DNA of 64,000 bases, from positions 62,001 through 126,000 of the forward strand of contig CAKQQT010000006.1 of the NCBI GenBank assembly GCA_934271235.1. The letters run 5' to 3'. Made by a program: the position numbers and the translations under genes. Under the pieces are notes generated by a model, which was not told where the DNA came from, ran no database searches, and saw only the letters and a list, made by a program, of their open reading frames with translations. This DNA is from an uncultured Clostridia bacterium. Its GTDB lineage: Bacteria > Bacillota > Clostridia > Peptostreptococcales > Anaerovoracaceae. Positions 31,143-40,750 of the stretch are shown here, in pieces. Numbering within the stretch: the first letter of the stretch is position 1; each line of letters starts with the position of its first letter.

Positions 31143-32798
31143 ATGACCTATGAAAAAGGAATACCGGACTATGCAATGGTTCCGGCAAAAGAGACGGAGG
31201 AACGGGTGATCATTCCCGCGAGCAAGGAGGCGGTTTATTCTTCCGTCCAGGTGACCAATATGACCGAAAAACCGAAAACAGTGATCACGATCGAAGAAGA
31301 TATTCTGGTACCGGATACCAAGCCGGACCTCCGAGAGATCCTGCTGATCGACGGAAAAAACCATCCGACAAACAAGGAAGTCAGCCAGCTCAACAAAAAT
31401 GAAGACTATGTCAGCGTTTCCGGCGAGATCGAGCTGCAGACCCTATACCTGCCGGAAAAACAAGAAAACTGCGGGCCGATCATTTCCGTGCAGGCGCGCG
31501 TACCGTTCAAAGAACAGTGGCATACCGGCATTTCGCAAGGGGCGGCGCTTTTGCTGGATACGAAGATCGAAAAGATCGAATACATGGTGATCAACGAGCG
31601 TAAATACCGCGTCAAGATCTCACTCGCGGTCTATGCCAGAGAGTATACCGACCGCAGAGTGGAACTCTTTGAGGGTATCAACGGCGAGGAGATCCAGATG
31701 CAGCGCGAAAAGGTCGAGATCACCAACATCGCCCTGCGCAAATCCGACACGCTGAACCTGCAGGAGGATCTGCAGCTGCAGGAAGAATGTCCGATCGACA
31801 GCATCCTCCGGCAGGATATCCGGGTGGTCGAGAATTATAAACAGGTGACCGGCGAAAAAGTGGTCATTAACGGCTTTGTCCTGATCGATCTTTTGTACAG
31901 CTGCCGTGAGGAGGCCGAAGCTTGTGAGAATCTGCACCAGGCACAGGAAAAGGTGGAATTCACGCAGTTTATCCCGATCCAGACGGACGGCGACTGCGCC
32001 GGGAGCAACGTTTCCTTTGACGGGAGCAACCTGAAGGTCAAGATGATACAGGGCGAAGACGGCAAAGAGGTCCTGCGGCTGGAGGGCGACCTGCTGACTT
32101 GTGTGGAGATCTACTGCAATATCGAAAAGGAGATCATTGTCGATGCCTATCATCGGGAAAAGGACTTTTTGTGCGATTTTAAAGAAGAACAATGTCGGAC
32201 GCTGGTCGGGACTACGATGGGCGAATCGTCTCTGCGCGAGATCTTTTCTCCGGAGACGCAGGGCAGCGAACTGCAGCAGATCCTTTATACGAGCGGAGAG
32301 ATCCACGACGGCGAAAGCCGGTGTGAACAGGGAAAGGTCGTGACCGAGGGCAGTGTTCTGGCCAAGGTCATCTGCCGGTGCGCCGAAACCGGTGAAAACG
32401 GTTCACCGCGCATTTTTTCGCTCACCGAAGAGATCCCGTTCCGTGTAGTGACCGCGCTGCCGCAGCTTACAGGTGATGAAATGATCCGCGATCAGATCTA
32501 TCTCAAGGATCTTTGGGCCGAAAAGATCAACGGCAAGCAGATCGAGTTCAACGCCGGCGTACTGGTCACCACGGAGGTCATGCGCCGGGCACCGTTCAAA
32601 GTGCTGGTCAATCCGGCGTTTGAGGAGAGCAGCGGCGGGCAGCGGCGCGCGCCGATGGTAATCTATGTGGCAAAGCAAAACGATCAGCTCTGGGATATCG
32701 CAAAAAAATACAAGACGACAGTGGAGACGATCGCGCAGCTCAACGAATTGGAGGATGACACGCTCCATCAGGGTGAAAAGCTGCTGATCCTCAAATAA
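31143..32798 (+). CDS. SPOCS (DUF3794) and LysM domain protein, SipL-like
   Basis: A 551-residue protein with repeated DUF3794/SPOCS units (for example VTNMTEKPKTVITIEEDILVPDTKPDLREILLIDG near residue 40 and further units with KVEITNIALRKSDTLNLQEDL and FRVVTALPQLTGDEMIRD) and a C-terminal LysM domain (residues about 500-550: IYVAKQNDQLWDIAKKYKTTVETIAQLNEL). This matches SipL of Clostridioides difficile, which anchors the spore coat through SpoIVA. There is no signal peptide, as expected for a mother-cell protein. GGAAAGGGG precedes the start. The neighbouring gene is spoIIR. Confidence 0.88.
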   Translation: MTYEKGIPDYAMVPAKETEERVIIPASKEAVYSSVQVTNMTEKPKTVITIEEDILVPDTKPDLREILLIDGKNHPTNKEVSQLNKNEDYVSVSGEIELQTLYLPEKQENCGPIISVQARVPFKEQWHTGISQGAALLLDTKIEKIEYMVINERKYRVKISLAVYAREYTDRRVELFEGINGEEIQMQREKVEITNIALRKSDTLNLQEDLQLQEECPIDSILRQDIRVVENYKQVTGEKVVINGFVLIDLLYSCREEAEACENLHQAQEKVEFTQFIPIQTDGDCAGSNVSFDGSNLKVKMIQGEDGKEVLRLEGDLLTCVEIYCNIEKEIIVDAYHREKDFLCDFKEEQCRTLVGTTMGESSLREIFSPETQGSELQQILYTSGEIHDGESRCEQGKVVTEGSVLAKVICRCAETGENGSPRIFSLTEEIPFRVVTALPQLTGDEMIRDQIYLKDLWAEKINGKQIEFNAGVLVTTEVMRRAPFKVLVNPAFEESSGGQRRAPMVIYVAKQNDQLWDIAKKYKTTVETIAQLNELEDDTLHQGEKLLILK

Positions 32799-32862
32799 CT
32801 GCGGATCTTTCGGTATAAATCCACAAGGATCTGTCCATAATCTTTTCATCAGGAGGAAGATT

Positions 32863-33573
32863 ATGGACGAGAGAAAGAAAAAAAGGGCGGAACACCGGAT
32901 GCTGCTGCTGATGGCCGCCGCCATCTGTGTTTTGACGATGACCGGCGCGTGGACGCAAGACCGCACACAGGAAAGCGCTGAGGGCCGGGCCTGTGCGCGG
33001 CCTGCCGCAAACATTCTGACCGTCGGCGCGAGCGAGGGGATCGCCAACGAATATCCGGGGATCGTAAGATTTCATGTGATCGCCAACAGCGACAGTCAGA
33101 AAGATCAGAACATAAAATACATGGTAAGAAACAGTGTGTTTTCAAAGCTGGAAAACAGCTTGACGAACGAACTGCTGCAAGCAGAGGCAGACGGCGCGGC
33201 GGATGCAGACCGCGGCGAGATCAGCCGCAGCTACGTAAGAGAGCATCTGCCGGAGATCGAGGGCTGGGCACAGGACTGCCTGCGTGCGCGCGGCTGCGAT
33301 TATCAGGCAAAGGCGGAATTCGGCGTTTGCGCGATACCGGCAAAGACTTACGACGATATTTACTTTCCGGCCGGCAACTATGAAGCGCTGACGATCACGC
33401 TGGGCAGCGGAAACGGTCAAAACTGGTGGTGCGTGGTATTCCCGCCGCTGTGTCTGGTCGACTGCCGAGATTCGGCCTACCGCGAATCCTTTCATGTGGA
33501 CACACAGGGGCGGTTGGTCTTAAAATCGAAGATCCTGGAAGCTCTCCGAGAAAACAGGGACCGCGCGGAATAG
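32863..33573 (+). CDS. spoIIR: Stage II sporulation protein R
   Basis: A 236-residue secreted signalling protein made in the forespore that triggers SpoIIGA to process pro-sigma-E in the mother cell. An N-terminal hydrophobic signal (MLLLMAAAICVLTMTGAW) is followed by the conserved core GIVRFHVIANSDSQKDQNIKYMVRNSV, then YFPAGNYEALTITLGSGNGQNWWCVVFPPLCLVD, which is diagnostic. Start ATG 32863 follows AGGAGG. It ends at a terminator shared with the convergent htrA-like gene. Together with the SPOCS gene it places the organism in a spore-forming lineage. Confidence 0.93.
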   Translation: MDERKKKRAEHRMLLLMAAAICVLTMTGAWTQDRTQESAEGRACARPAANILTVGASEGIANEYPGIVRFHVIANSDSQKDQNIKYMVRNSVFSKLENSLTNELLQAEADGAADADRGEISRSYVREHLPEIEGWAQDCLRARGCDYQAKAEFGVCAIPAKTYDDIYFPAGNYEALTITLGSGNGQNWWCVVFPPLCLVDCRDSAYRESFHVDTQGRLVLKSKILEALRENRDRAE

Positions 33574-33594
33574 ACAGCCGGATGTTTGGAAATG

Positions 33595-33627
33595 AAAAGA
33601 CTCAGCAAGCGGATGCTGAGCCTTTTC
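33595..33627. terminator. Bidirectional terminator between spoIIR and the HtrA-like gene
   Basis: CTCAGCA and TGCTGAG around AGCGGA, with AAAAGA on the left and CCTTTT on the right. Confidence 0.85.
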
Positions 33628-33656
33628 ATGTATATAAAAACTATAGGAGAAGCGAT

Positions 33657-34940
33657 TTAGTTGCCCGCGTCGGAAGAACCGCTCCGCGAGCTGCTGTTCG
33701 TTGTCTGGTTAAACTTCGCGGAGTCTTCCAGCTGCACGTCGCATTTAAGGATGTCGCTGCCTCTGACGACTGTGAATGTGACGGTATCACCGATCTTGTG
33801 GTCCTGAATGGTCTTGAGGAGCACGGACGAATCTGTGATCTTGACATCGTCGACATAGTAGATCATGTCACCTTTCTGCAGGCCGGCTTTCTTTGCGTTC
33901 TCACCGGTAACGTCCGTGATATAGACGCCGGTCAGAGAAACGCCGTACTGCATGGCAGTGCTGCTGTCGGTCAGATCCTGGATCACGATGCCGGCGGCAG
34001 GTCTGCCTTCGACATATCCGTTTTTGATCAGAGATTTGGCGACGCTTTCCACTTTATCGACCGGGATCGCGAAGCCGAGCCCCTCGACATCGGAACCGGA
34101 CGATTTGGCAACGACCAGACCGATCAGATCGCCGTACTGGTCAAAGAGACCGCCGCCGGAGTTGCCCGGATTGATGGAGGCGCTGGTCTGGATCAGTGAC
34201 ATAGCCTTGCCGTCGATGGTGATCTCCCGTTCGAGCGCGCTGATGATGCCGTCGGTCGCAGTACCGGAAAGCGTTCCGAGCGGATTGCCGATGGCAACTG
34301 CCAAACTGCCGACCGAAACCTGATCCATGCTGCCCATGGTGACCGGAGTCAGACCGGTTTCGTTGATCTTGATGACCGCGACGTCGGTCTGCGCGTCGGT
34401 TGCGACCAGAGCCGCGTCGTAGGTCTTGCCGTTGTATAAGGTGACCTTGATGCTGTTTGCGCCGTCGATCACGTGATTGTTGGTGATGATATAGCCGTCT
34501 TCACTGTAGATGACACCGCTGCCGGCGCCCTGCGTAACATATTGACGCAGCCAGCTGTCGGTGGCGACGGATTCGGTCTCGATGGCAACCACGGAATTTT
34601 CATTTTTGGCGACGATCTCTTCGATCGAAAGTACGCTGCCGGTGGATTTTGCCAGATTGTAATTCGTCGTGTGGATACTCTTATCGACCGAAATCCCGCC
34701 GAAGCTGCTGATCGCCAGCGCGTAAGCGCCTGCTCCGACTGCTGCGGAGAGGATCATGCAGAGAACGAGCATCAGCGCGAAGAACTTTTTTGTAACATAA
34801 GGCGTCTTGTTTTTTTCTTTTGGCTTTTTGTGCGGAGCCTCCGCAGTGTCTACATAGACCGTATGTGTAAAGTCGCTTTGTCCACCGCCCGTTTTTTTGG
34901 TTTCCGGGCGTTCTGCTTCAAATTTATCCCAATCATCCAT
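33657..34940 (-). CDS. HtrA/DegP-like trypsin-type serine protease with PDZ domain
   Basis: A 427-residue membrane-tethered protease. A charged cytoplasmic N-terminus of about 50 residues precedes one membrane helix (FFALMLVLCMILSAAVGAGAYALAI). The S1C protease domain has the catalytic His in YIITNNHVIDGA, Asp in DAQTDVAVIKI and Ser in SINPGNSGGGLFDQYGDLIG. One PDZ domain occupies about residues 320-410 (GVYITDVTGENAKKAGLQKGDMIYYVDDVKI). A Ser-rich tail ends it. AAAAAGGAGG precedes the ATG. It degrades or refolds damaged envelope proteins and is transcribed divergently from the sugar mutase gene. Confidence 0.93.
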   Translation of the reverse strand: MDDWDKFEAERPETKKTGGGQSDFTHTVYVDTAEAPHKKPKEKNKTPYVTKKFFALMLVLCMILSAAVGAGAYALAISSFGGISVDKSIHTTNYNLAKSTGSVLSIEEIVAKNENSVVAIETESVATDSWLRQYVTQGAGSGVIYSEDGYIITNNHVIDGANSIKVTLYNGKTYDAALVATDAQTDVAVIKINETGLTPVTMGSMDQVSVGSLAVAIGNPLGTLSGTATDGIISALEREITIDGKAMSLIQTSASINPGNSGGGLFDQYGDLIGLVVAKSSGSDVEGLGFAIPVDKVESVAKSLIKNGYVEGRPAAGIVIQDLTDSSTAMQYGVSLTGVYITDVTGENAKKAGLQKGDMIYYVDDVKITDSSVLLKTIQDHKIGDTVTFTVVRGSDILKCDVQLEDSAKFNQTTNSSSRSGSSDAGN

Positions 34941-35082
34941 AACAGGTTGCCTCCTTTTTTCTTAGTTTCTTTTGATACTCAAATTATAATCACATTTTGT
35001 GTTTTTTCTGTGTAAAAAACATGTGAAATGTGATAAAATATGATGATAAAAGCAAAGAGAAAGAACGGATCCACAAACTAGT

Positions 35083-36792
35083 ATGGAAAAATATTTAAAG
35101 GAATATACCCAGTGGCGGAAACAAATGCTGCCGACGGATCTGGCAGACGAACTGGAGGCGATCCGCGGAAACGAAGAAGAGATCTACGAGCGTTTCTGCC
35201 GATCGATCGCGTTTGGCACGTCGGGTCTGAGAGGAAAAATGGGAGCCGGTACCAACCGGATCAATTCGGTGATCCTGCGCCGGACGACGCGGGCCATCAG
35301 CCGCTACCTGACGGAGCGTTACGAAAGACCGGCGATGGTCATCGGCTGGGATACCCGCAGGCACTCTCGCGAATACGCGCAGGTGACAGCCGAAACCTTC
35401 GCACAAAACGGCGTGAACGTCTATCTGTTTTCCGGACCGACGCCGGTCCCGGTCGTTTCCTTTGCGGTCCGCCATCTGCGGATCAACGGCGGCGTCATGA
35501 TCACGGCCAGCCATAATACAAAGGAATATAACGGCTATAAAGTCTACGACCATTACGGCGATCAGATCGACGATAAAAAAGCGGCGCTGATCGAGACGTA
35601 TATCGAACGCGAAGCGGCTTTTTTGCCAAATGGCATGCAGGACTTGACAGACGGAGAAAAAGCAGGTACGATATCTTTTTTGGGAGACCATATAAAAGAA
35701 GCTTATTTACAGGCGCTGCGGGAAAACACCCCGTGGTGGGACACTCCGGCGCGCTGCCGGGAAGCGCTCGCGGCTCTTTCGGTCTGCTACACGCCGTTGA
35801 ACGGGACCGGCAGGAATTACGTTCTGCCGGCACTGGAACAGCTGGGGATCCGGGATCTCGACCTCGTGCAGACACAGGAGGCGCCGGACGGCACCTTCCC
35901 GACCTGCCCGTCTCCGAATCCGGAATATCCGGAAACCTTTGAGGAAGCGCTTAGGACCTGCCGCGGCATCGCGGCGGAGGGGAAAGCTTTGCCGGATCTG
36001 ATCCTGGCAACGGATCCGGACAGCGACCGACTGGGCGTGATGGTGCTCCACGAGGGAGCATACCGGCAGCTAAGCGGCAATCAGGTCGGAGAATTGCTTT
36101 TTGATTATGTGTGCCGGGTGCACGATGCCGGGATCGGCGGCCGCACACTTTGCGGGCGGGAAGTGATGATGAAGAGCATTGTCAGTTCCCCGCTGACGGA
36201 AGACATTGCCGGAGCCTATGGCGTGCAGGTCAAAAATGTTTTCACCGGGTTCAAAAATATCGCGGCGGAGATGGAAAAGCTGAAACGGGCAGAAAGTGAA
36301 AAGTATTTTCTGTTCGGTTTTGAGGAAAGCCTCGGCTATTTATACGGCGACTATACCAGAGATAAGGACGGCATCATGGCGGCACAGCTGGTCTGCCTCG
36401 CGGCGGCGCAGCTGAAAGCCGAGGAACGGACGCTTGCGGATCGTTTGGAGGAGATTTATCAGCGCTGCGGGCATCTTGCCTCGCGGACCTTTTCGGTCTA
36501 TTACCGCAGTGAAGCCGAACGCCGAAAAATACAACGACAAATGCAGCAGCTCTTTGCGGACGGACTCAAACGCGACGGTTTCGCGGTCAAAAAAGAACTT
36601 TGCTACCGCAACCCGCCGCTGTACTGTGCCGATCTGGCCGATGGCGCACGGATCATCGTACGACCGTCCGGAACGGAGCTGAAACTGAAAACCTATATTT
36701 TTTCCCGGGGACAAAGCGCGCAGGAGGCAGAAGCCGCTGCGGATGATCATTGTGCCCGGATGCAGAAAAAATGGAAGGAGGGGATCTTATGA
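35083..36792 (+). CDS. Phosphoglucomutase/phosphomannomutase family phospho-sugar mutase
   Basis: A 569-residue alpha-D-phosphohexomutase moving phosphate between C1 and C6 of hexoses. All four family sites are visible: the substrate loop GTSGLRGKMGAGTNRIN (about residue 46), the catalytic phosphoserine TASHNTKEYNGYKVYDHYG (about 143), the metal loop ATDPDSDRLGVMV (about 309), the sugar-binding GFEESLGYLYGD (about 411), and the phosphate loop RPSGTELKLKTY near the end. The length fits the PgcA type. The ribosome site is weak. The stop overlaps the hslO start (ATGA). Confidence 0.94.
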   Translation: MEKYLKEYTQWRKQMLPTDLADELEAIRGNEEEIYERFCRSIAFGTSGLRGKMGAGTNRINSVILRRTTRAISRYLTERYERPAMVIGWDTRRHSREYAQVTAETFAQNGVNVYLFSGPTPVPVVSFAVRHLRINGGVMITASHNTKEYNGYKVYDHYGDQIDDKKAALIETYIEREAAFLPNGMQDLTDGEKAGTISFLGDHIKEAYLQALRENTPWWDTPARCREALAALSVCYTPLNGTGRNYVLPALEQLGIRDLDLVQTQEAPDGTFPTCPSPNPEYPETFEEALRTCRGIAAEGKALPDLILATDPDSDRLGVMVLHEGAYRQLSGNQVGELLFDYVCRVHDAGIGGRTLCGREVMMKSIVSSPLTEDIAGAYGVQVKNVFTGFKNIAAEMEKLKRAESEKYFLFGFEESLGYLYGDYTRDKDGIMAAQLVCLAAAQLKAEERTLADRLEEIYQRCGHLASRTFSVYYRSEAERRKIQRQMQQLFADGLKRDGFAVKKELCYRNPPLYCADLADGARIIVRPSGTELKLKTYIFSRGQSAQEAEAAADDHCARMQKKWKEGIL

Positions 36793-37715
36793 GTAAAGTT
36801 ATGACCGGGATCGATCAAAGCGGTTCTTTTCGAGTATATTTAGCGGTCACCACGGATCTGGTGGAGGAGGCCAGAAACATCCACAACACGACGCCGCTGG
36901 CCACGGCCGGTTTGGGAAGAGTCCTGACGGGCGCGGGCATCATGGGCCTGCTGCTCAAAAATGAAAGCGATAAGCTGACTGTGCTGTTCAAGGGAGACGG
37001 CCCGGCGCGGCAGATCCTGGCGACGGCAACACAGGGCGGCGACGTAAAAGGCTATATCGCGAATCCCGATGTGGAGCTTCCGCTGACGGAGGCCGGCAAA
37101 CTGGATGTCGGCGGTTCGCTGGGCATCGGAGAACTGACCGTGATCAAGGATCTGGGGCTCAAGGAACCGTATGTCGGTACGATCGCGCTGGTCTCGGGCG
37201 AGATCGCCGAGGACCTGACGGCCTATTATTTCATTTCGGAACAGCAGAACTCCGCGATCTCACTGGGCGTGAAGATCGATACCGATTACAGTGTGCTGGC
37301 GGCCGGAGGCATGATGATCCAGATGCTGCCGGACGCGCAGGAGGGAGCGGTCGACGCGCTGGAAGCGATGCTGGCGGATCTGCCTCCGATCACGACGCTG
37401 GTGGAAAACGCGATGGAAGCCTGCGGCGGACGGGAGGCTTCACAGGAGGAAATGCTGCAGCATATGCTGAAAGAGATCTTCGGCGGCATGCCGGAGGATT
37501 ATCAGGTCAGGATGCTGGAATTCCGGGATCTGCGCTGGCACTGCGACTGCTCGGAAGAACGGCTGGAAAAGGTGCTGATGACCATCGGCGAAAAGGACCT
37601 GACGGAGATCATCAAAGAGGACGGCGAGGCCGAGATGGTCTGCCAGTTCTGCTGCAAGAAATACCATTTTGATAAAGCACATTTACAGAGGATTTTAGCA
37701 GGCATGAAGAAGTAG
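36789..37715 (+). CDS. hslO: Hsp33 redox-regulated chaperone
   Basis: A 308-residue chaperone switched on by oxidation. The N-terminal domain contains TTPLATAGLGRVLTGAGIMGLLLKNESDKLTVLFKGDGPARQILA and the C-terminal zinc switch has the four cysteines in WHCDCSEER (C-x-C) and VCQFCCKKYHFD (C-x2-C). Start ATG 36789 follows AAGGAGGGG and overlaps the stop of the mutase gene; a longer frame from 36750 would lie inside it. The ddl gene begins about 20 bases downstream, so these genes form one operon. Confidence 0.95.
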   Translation: MSKVMTGIDQSGSFRVYLAVTTDLVEEARNIHNTTPLATAGLGRVLTGAGIMGLLLKNESDKLTVLFKGDGPARQILATATQGGDVKGYIANPDVELPLTEAGKLDVGGSLGIGELTVIKDLGLKEPYVGTIALVSGEIAEDLTAYYFISEQQNSAISLGVKIDTDYSVLAAGGMMIQMLPDAQEGAVDALEAMLADLPPITTLVENAMEACGGREASQEEMLQHMLKEIFGGMPEDYQVRMLEFRDLRWHCDCSEERLEKVLMTIGEKDLTEIIKEDGEAEMVCQFCCKKYHFDKAHLQRILAGMKK

Positions 37716-37736
37716 TTTGTCATGGAGGGCAGAAGT

Positions 37737-38798
37737 TTGGAAAATACAAAAAAACGAATCGGAGTTATCTTTGGAGGAAGATCCGGCGAACACGAGGTTT
37801 CGCTGATGTCCGCGGCGTCGGTGATCCGTGTGCTGGATACCGAAAAATACGATCCGGTCTATATCGGGATCACGAAAGACGGCGCGTGGAAGCGGTTTTG
37901 CGGCAGCGCGGATCAGATCGAAGACGGAAGCTGGCTGGCGTCCGCGCAGGATCTGAACCCCGGCGATCTTAAAAACTATATCGACTTTGCGCTGCCGATC
38001 CTGCACGGTCCTTACTGTGAGGACGGAAAGCTCCAGGGATTTTTTGAAACACTGGGTATCCCGTACGGTGGATGCGGCGTGCTCGCGTCGGCGGTCGCCA
38101 TGGATAAACAGGTCGCGCGGCAGGTGTTCCTGCAGGCCGGGCTGCCGATGTGCCGCCATGCGTTCTTGACACGGGCGCAGTATCGCAAGGATGCGCAGGC
38201 GGTGATCGAGCAGATCGAAGCTGCGATCGGCTATCCGAATTTTGTAAAACCGGCGAATCTGGGGTCCAGCGTCGGCATCAGCAAAGCCAAGGACCGCGGC
38301 GCGCTCGAAGCGGCGTTGGAACTGGCGATGCGGTATGACAGCCGGGTCATCGTCGAAGAATTCATCGACTGCCGTGAACTGGAGACCGGGATCCTCGGAA
38401 ACGACGATCCGCAGGCAGCAGAGGTCGGCGAGATCCTTTCAACTGCCGAGTTCTATGACTATGAGGCAAAGTACAGCGAGGGATTTTCCCGGATCTGCAT
38501 TCCGGCTGCGATCACGGCAGAGGACCGGGAGGCGATCCGCGCCATGGCGGTCAAAGCTTACAAGGCGATCGGAGGAGAGGGGTATTGCCGGGTAGACTTC
38601 TTCAAAGACCGCGAAACAGGGAAACTTTATCTGAATGAAATCAATACGATCCCGGGATTCACCAAGTACAGCATGTTCCCGCTTTTGTGGGAAGCGGCCG
38701 GGGTGAAATATCCCGAGACCGTGGAAAGGATCATCGAACTGGGCTATGAGAGATATCACGCTGAAGATCACCGGAAAACAGTGCTATGGCAACCATGA
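37737..38798 (+). CDS. ddl: D-alanine--D-alanine ligase
   Basis: A 353-residue ATP-grasp enzyme making the D-Ala-D-Ala dipeptide for peptidoglycan. It shows the N-terminal IGVIFGGRSGEHEVSLMSA, the hinge IPYGGCGVLASAVAMDKQVAR, the ATP-grasp FVKPANLGSSVGISKAKD and the C-terminal catalytic EGYCRVDFFKDRETGKLYLNEINTIPGFTKYSMFP. I choose TTG 37737 because GGAGG (37724-37728) stands 8 bases before it; ATG 37722 in the same frame lacks a site. The last 53 bases overlap the DUF1934 gene. It works with alr at 19.5 kb. Confidence 0.94.
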   Translation: MENTKKRIGVIFGGRSGEHEVSLMSAASVIRVLDTEKYDPVYIGITKDGAWKRFCGSADQIEDGSWLASAQDLNPGDLKNYIDFALPILHGPYCEDGKLQGFFETLGIPYGGCGVLASAVAMDKQVARQVFLQAGLPMCRHAFLTRAQYRKDAQAVIEQIEAAIGYPNFVKPANLGSSVGISKAKDRGALEAALELAMRYDSRVIVEEFIDCRELETGILGNDDPQAAEVGEILSTAEFYDYEAKYSEGFSRICIPAAITAEDREAIRAMAVKAYKAIGGEGYCRVDFFKDRETGKLYLNEINTIPGFTKYSMFPLLWEAAGVKYPETVERIIELGYERYHAEDHRKTVLWQP

Positions 38799-39171
38799 AG
38801 AAGAGCAGATGGAATTCGTGACCGACGGGAAACTGTACGTGCGCGGAGATGCTGTTTATGTGGTTTACGACGAAAGTGACGTTTCCGGTATGGCCGGCTG
38901 CAAGACGACGCTCAGAGTCCGCGGTGACTCTCTCAAGATGCGGCGGATCGGCAGCACGGGGATGCAGACAGAGCTTTACTTTGAAAAAGGAAAAAGGATC
39001 AGCAGCACCTACAATACCCCTTATGGCAGGATGGGGATGGAAGTGCTGACGCAGAGGGTCGACAACCGTCTGGACGCGGAAGCGTATACCGGGAACATCG
39101 ATATCGAATATCAGGTGAGCCTGGAGGGCATGGCAGAGGGAAAAAACCGCTTGACGATCGACATTTTATAG
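38746..39171 (+). CDS. DUF1934 family protein
   Basis: A 141-residue protein with the lipocalin-like DUF1934 pattern: [60 protein letters not shown] and the later [29 protein letters not shown]. The family is mostly Firmicute and uncharacterised, probably a small beta-barrel in the cytoplasm. The start lies 53 bases inside the end of ddl in another frame with no strong ribosome site, so translation is probably coupled to ddl. Confidence 0.82.
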   Translation: MRDITLKITGKQCYGNHEEEQMEFVTDGKLYVRGDAVYVVYDESDVSGMAGCKTTLRVRGDSLKMRRIGSTGMQTELYFEKGKRISSTYNTPYGRMGMEVLTQRVDNRLDAEAYTGNIDIEYQVSLEGMAEGKNRLTIDIL

Positions 39172-39227
39172 AGAAAACAGAAGAACATACAAAAGCAAAC
39201 AAAGAGAAAAGGCAGGGAGACAAACAA

Positions 39228-40736
39228 ATGAAAAAAGGTTTTGACGCGGAAAAATACATTGAAGAACAGTCGAAGTCCATCCTGGAGCGGATCAACGCCG
39301 GGAGCGGACAGCGGCTGTATCTGGAATTCGGCGGGAAGCTGGTGCACGACAAACACGCGATGCGGGTGCTGCCGGGATTCGATGAGAACGCCAAGATCAA
39401 ACTGCTCCAGAGAATGAAAGATCAGGCGGAGATCATCATCTGCATTTACTCCGGCGACATCATCAACAGCAAGACACGGCAGGACTTCGGCATCACGTAC
39501 GATCTGGAAGTGCTGCGGCTGATCGACATTTTCCGCAAACATGACCTGAAGATCAACAGTGTGGTCGTCACGCGCTATGAGGACGCGCCGGCGGTCAACC
39601 GCTTCATCAATAAATTAGAGAGAAGAGACATCAAAACCTATAAACACTGCTATACCAAAGGCTACCCGACCGACGTCGACACCATTGTCAGCGAAGAGGG
39701 CTACGGCGCGAACCCGTATATCGAAGTCACCAAACCTCTGGTCGTTGTCACCGGTCCGGGCGGCGGCAGCGGTAAGCTGGCAACCAGTCTTTCCCAGCTC
39801 TATCATGAATACAAAAGAGGGACCAAAGCCAGATACGCGAAGTTTGAAACCTTCCCGATCTGGAACCTGCCGCTCAAGCATCCGGTCAACATCGCCTACG
39901 AGGCAGCGACGGCGGACCTGCGCGATGTCAACATGATCGACTCGTTCCACCTGGAAGCGTACGGACAGATGGCCGTCAACTACAACCGCGATCTGGAAGT
40001 TTTTCCGGTCGTAAAGCGGATCATCGAAAAGATTACCGGCGAATCGGAATATCAGTCGCCGACGGATATGGGTGTCAACCGTGTCGGCTTCTGCATCACC
40101 GACGACGAGGCGGTGCGTGAGGCTTCGGTGCAGGAGATCATCCGCCGCTTCATGATCGCCAAATGCGACTATAAGAAGGGCAAGATCACCGAAGCAGTGC
40201 TGGAGCGTTCGGAACTCCTGATGAAAGAAGTCGGCGCCAGTGAAGAGGACCGCAAGGTCGTGGCACCGGCGCGGGATTACGCGGAATATAAGCGCAACTG
40301 TGATAAAAAATATGTCAATGTGGTCGTTATGGCCATCGAAATGCCGGACGGCAGCATCGTGACCGGCCGCAGCAGCCGCCGCATGGTGGCAGCCGGAGCG
40401 GCGGTGCTCAATGCCATCAAGAAGATCGCAGGAATCCCGGACGACCTGTATATGATCGCGCCGAATGTCTTTGGCAGCATCCAGGACCTCAAGGGCGATA
40501 TCCTGCATTATGACCGGACAAGCCTCAACTTGGAGGAAGTGCTGACCGCGCTGACGATCTCGGCTGAGAACAATTCCTGCGCGGAAAAGGCCGTAAAAAT
40601 GCTGGAAAAACTGAACGGATGCAAGGCGCACTGCACCGCGATCCTCAGCGAACGCGATGAACAGGTGCTCCGCAGCATGGGCATCGACGTGACTTGCGAT
40701 CCCGAATATCTGACGACGAATTTATACTTATCGTAG
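39228..40736 (+). CDS. DUF1846 family protein
   Basis: A 502-residue protein matching DUF1846 along its whole length: [19 protein letters not shown] at the start, [26 protein letters not shown], the phosphate-binding-like [27 protein letters not shown] (about residue 175) and [27 protein letters not shown]. Structures are known for the family but the reaction is not established; the glycine-rich loop suggests nucleotide binding. GGGAGACAAACAA precedes the start. The ClC transporter gene begins 14 bases after its stop. Confidence 0.88.
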   Translation: MKKGFDAEKYIEEQSKSILERINAGSGQRLYLEFGGKLVHDKHAMRVLPGFDENAKIKLLQRMKDQAEIIICIYSGDIINSKTRQDFGITYDLEVLRLIDIFRKHDLKINSVVVTRYEDAPAVNRFINKLERRDIKTYKHCYTKGYPTDVDTIVSEEGYGANPYIEVTKPLVVVTGPGGGSGKLATSLSQLYHEYKRGTKARYAKFETFPIWNLPLKHPVNIAYEAATADLRDVNMIDSFHLEAYGQMAVNYNRDLEVFPVVKRIIEKITGESEYQSPTDMGVNRVGFCITDDEAVREASVQEIIRRFMIAKCDYKKGKITEAVLERSELLMKEVGASEEDRKVVAPARDYAEYKRNCDKKYVNVVVMAIEMPDGSIVTGRSSRRMVAAGAAVLNAIKKIAGIPDDLYMIAPNVFGSIQDLKGDILHYDRTSLNLEEVLTALTISAENNSCAEKAVKMLEKLNGCKAHCTAILSERDEQVLRSMGIDVTCDPEYLTTNLYLS

Positions 40737-40750
40737 GCTTAGGAAGACAT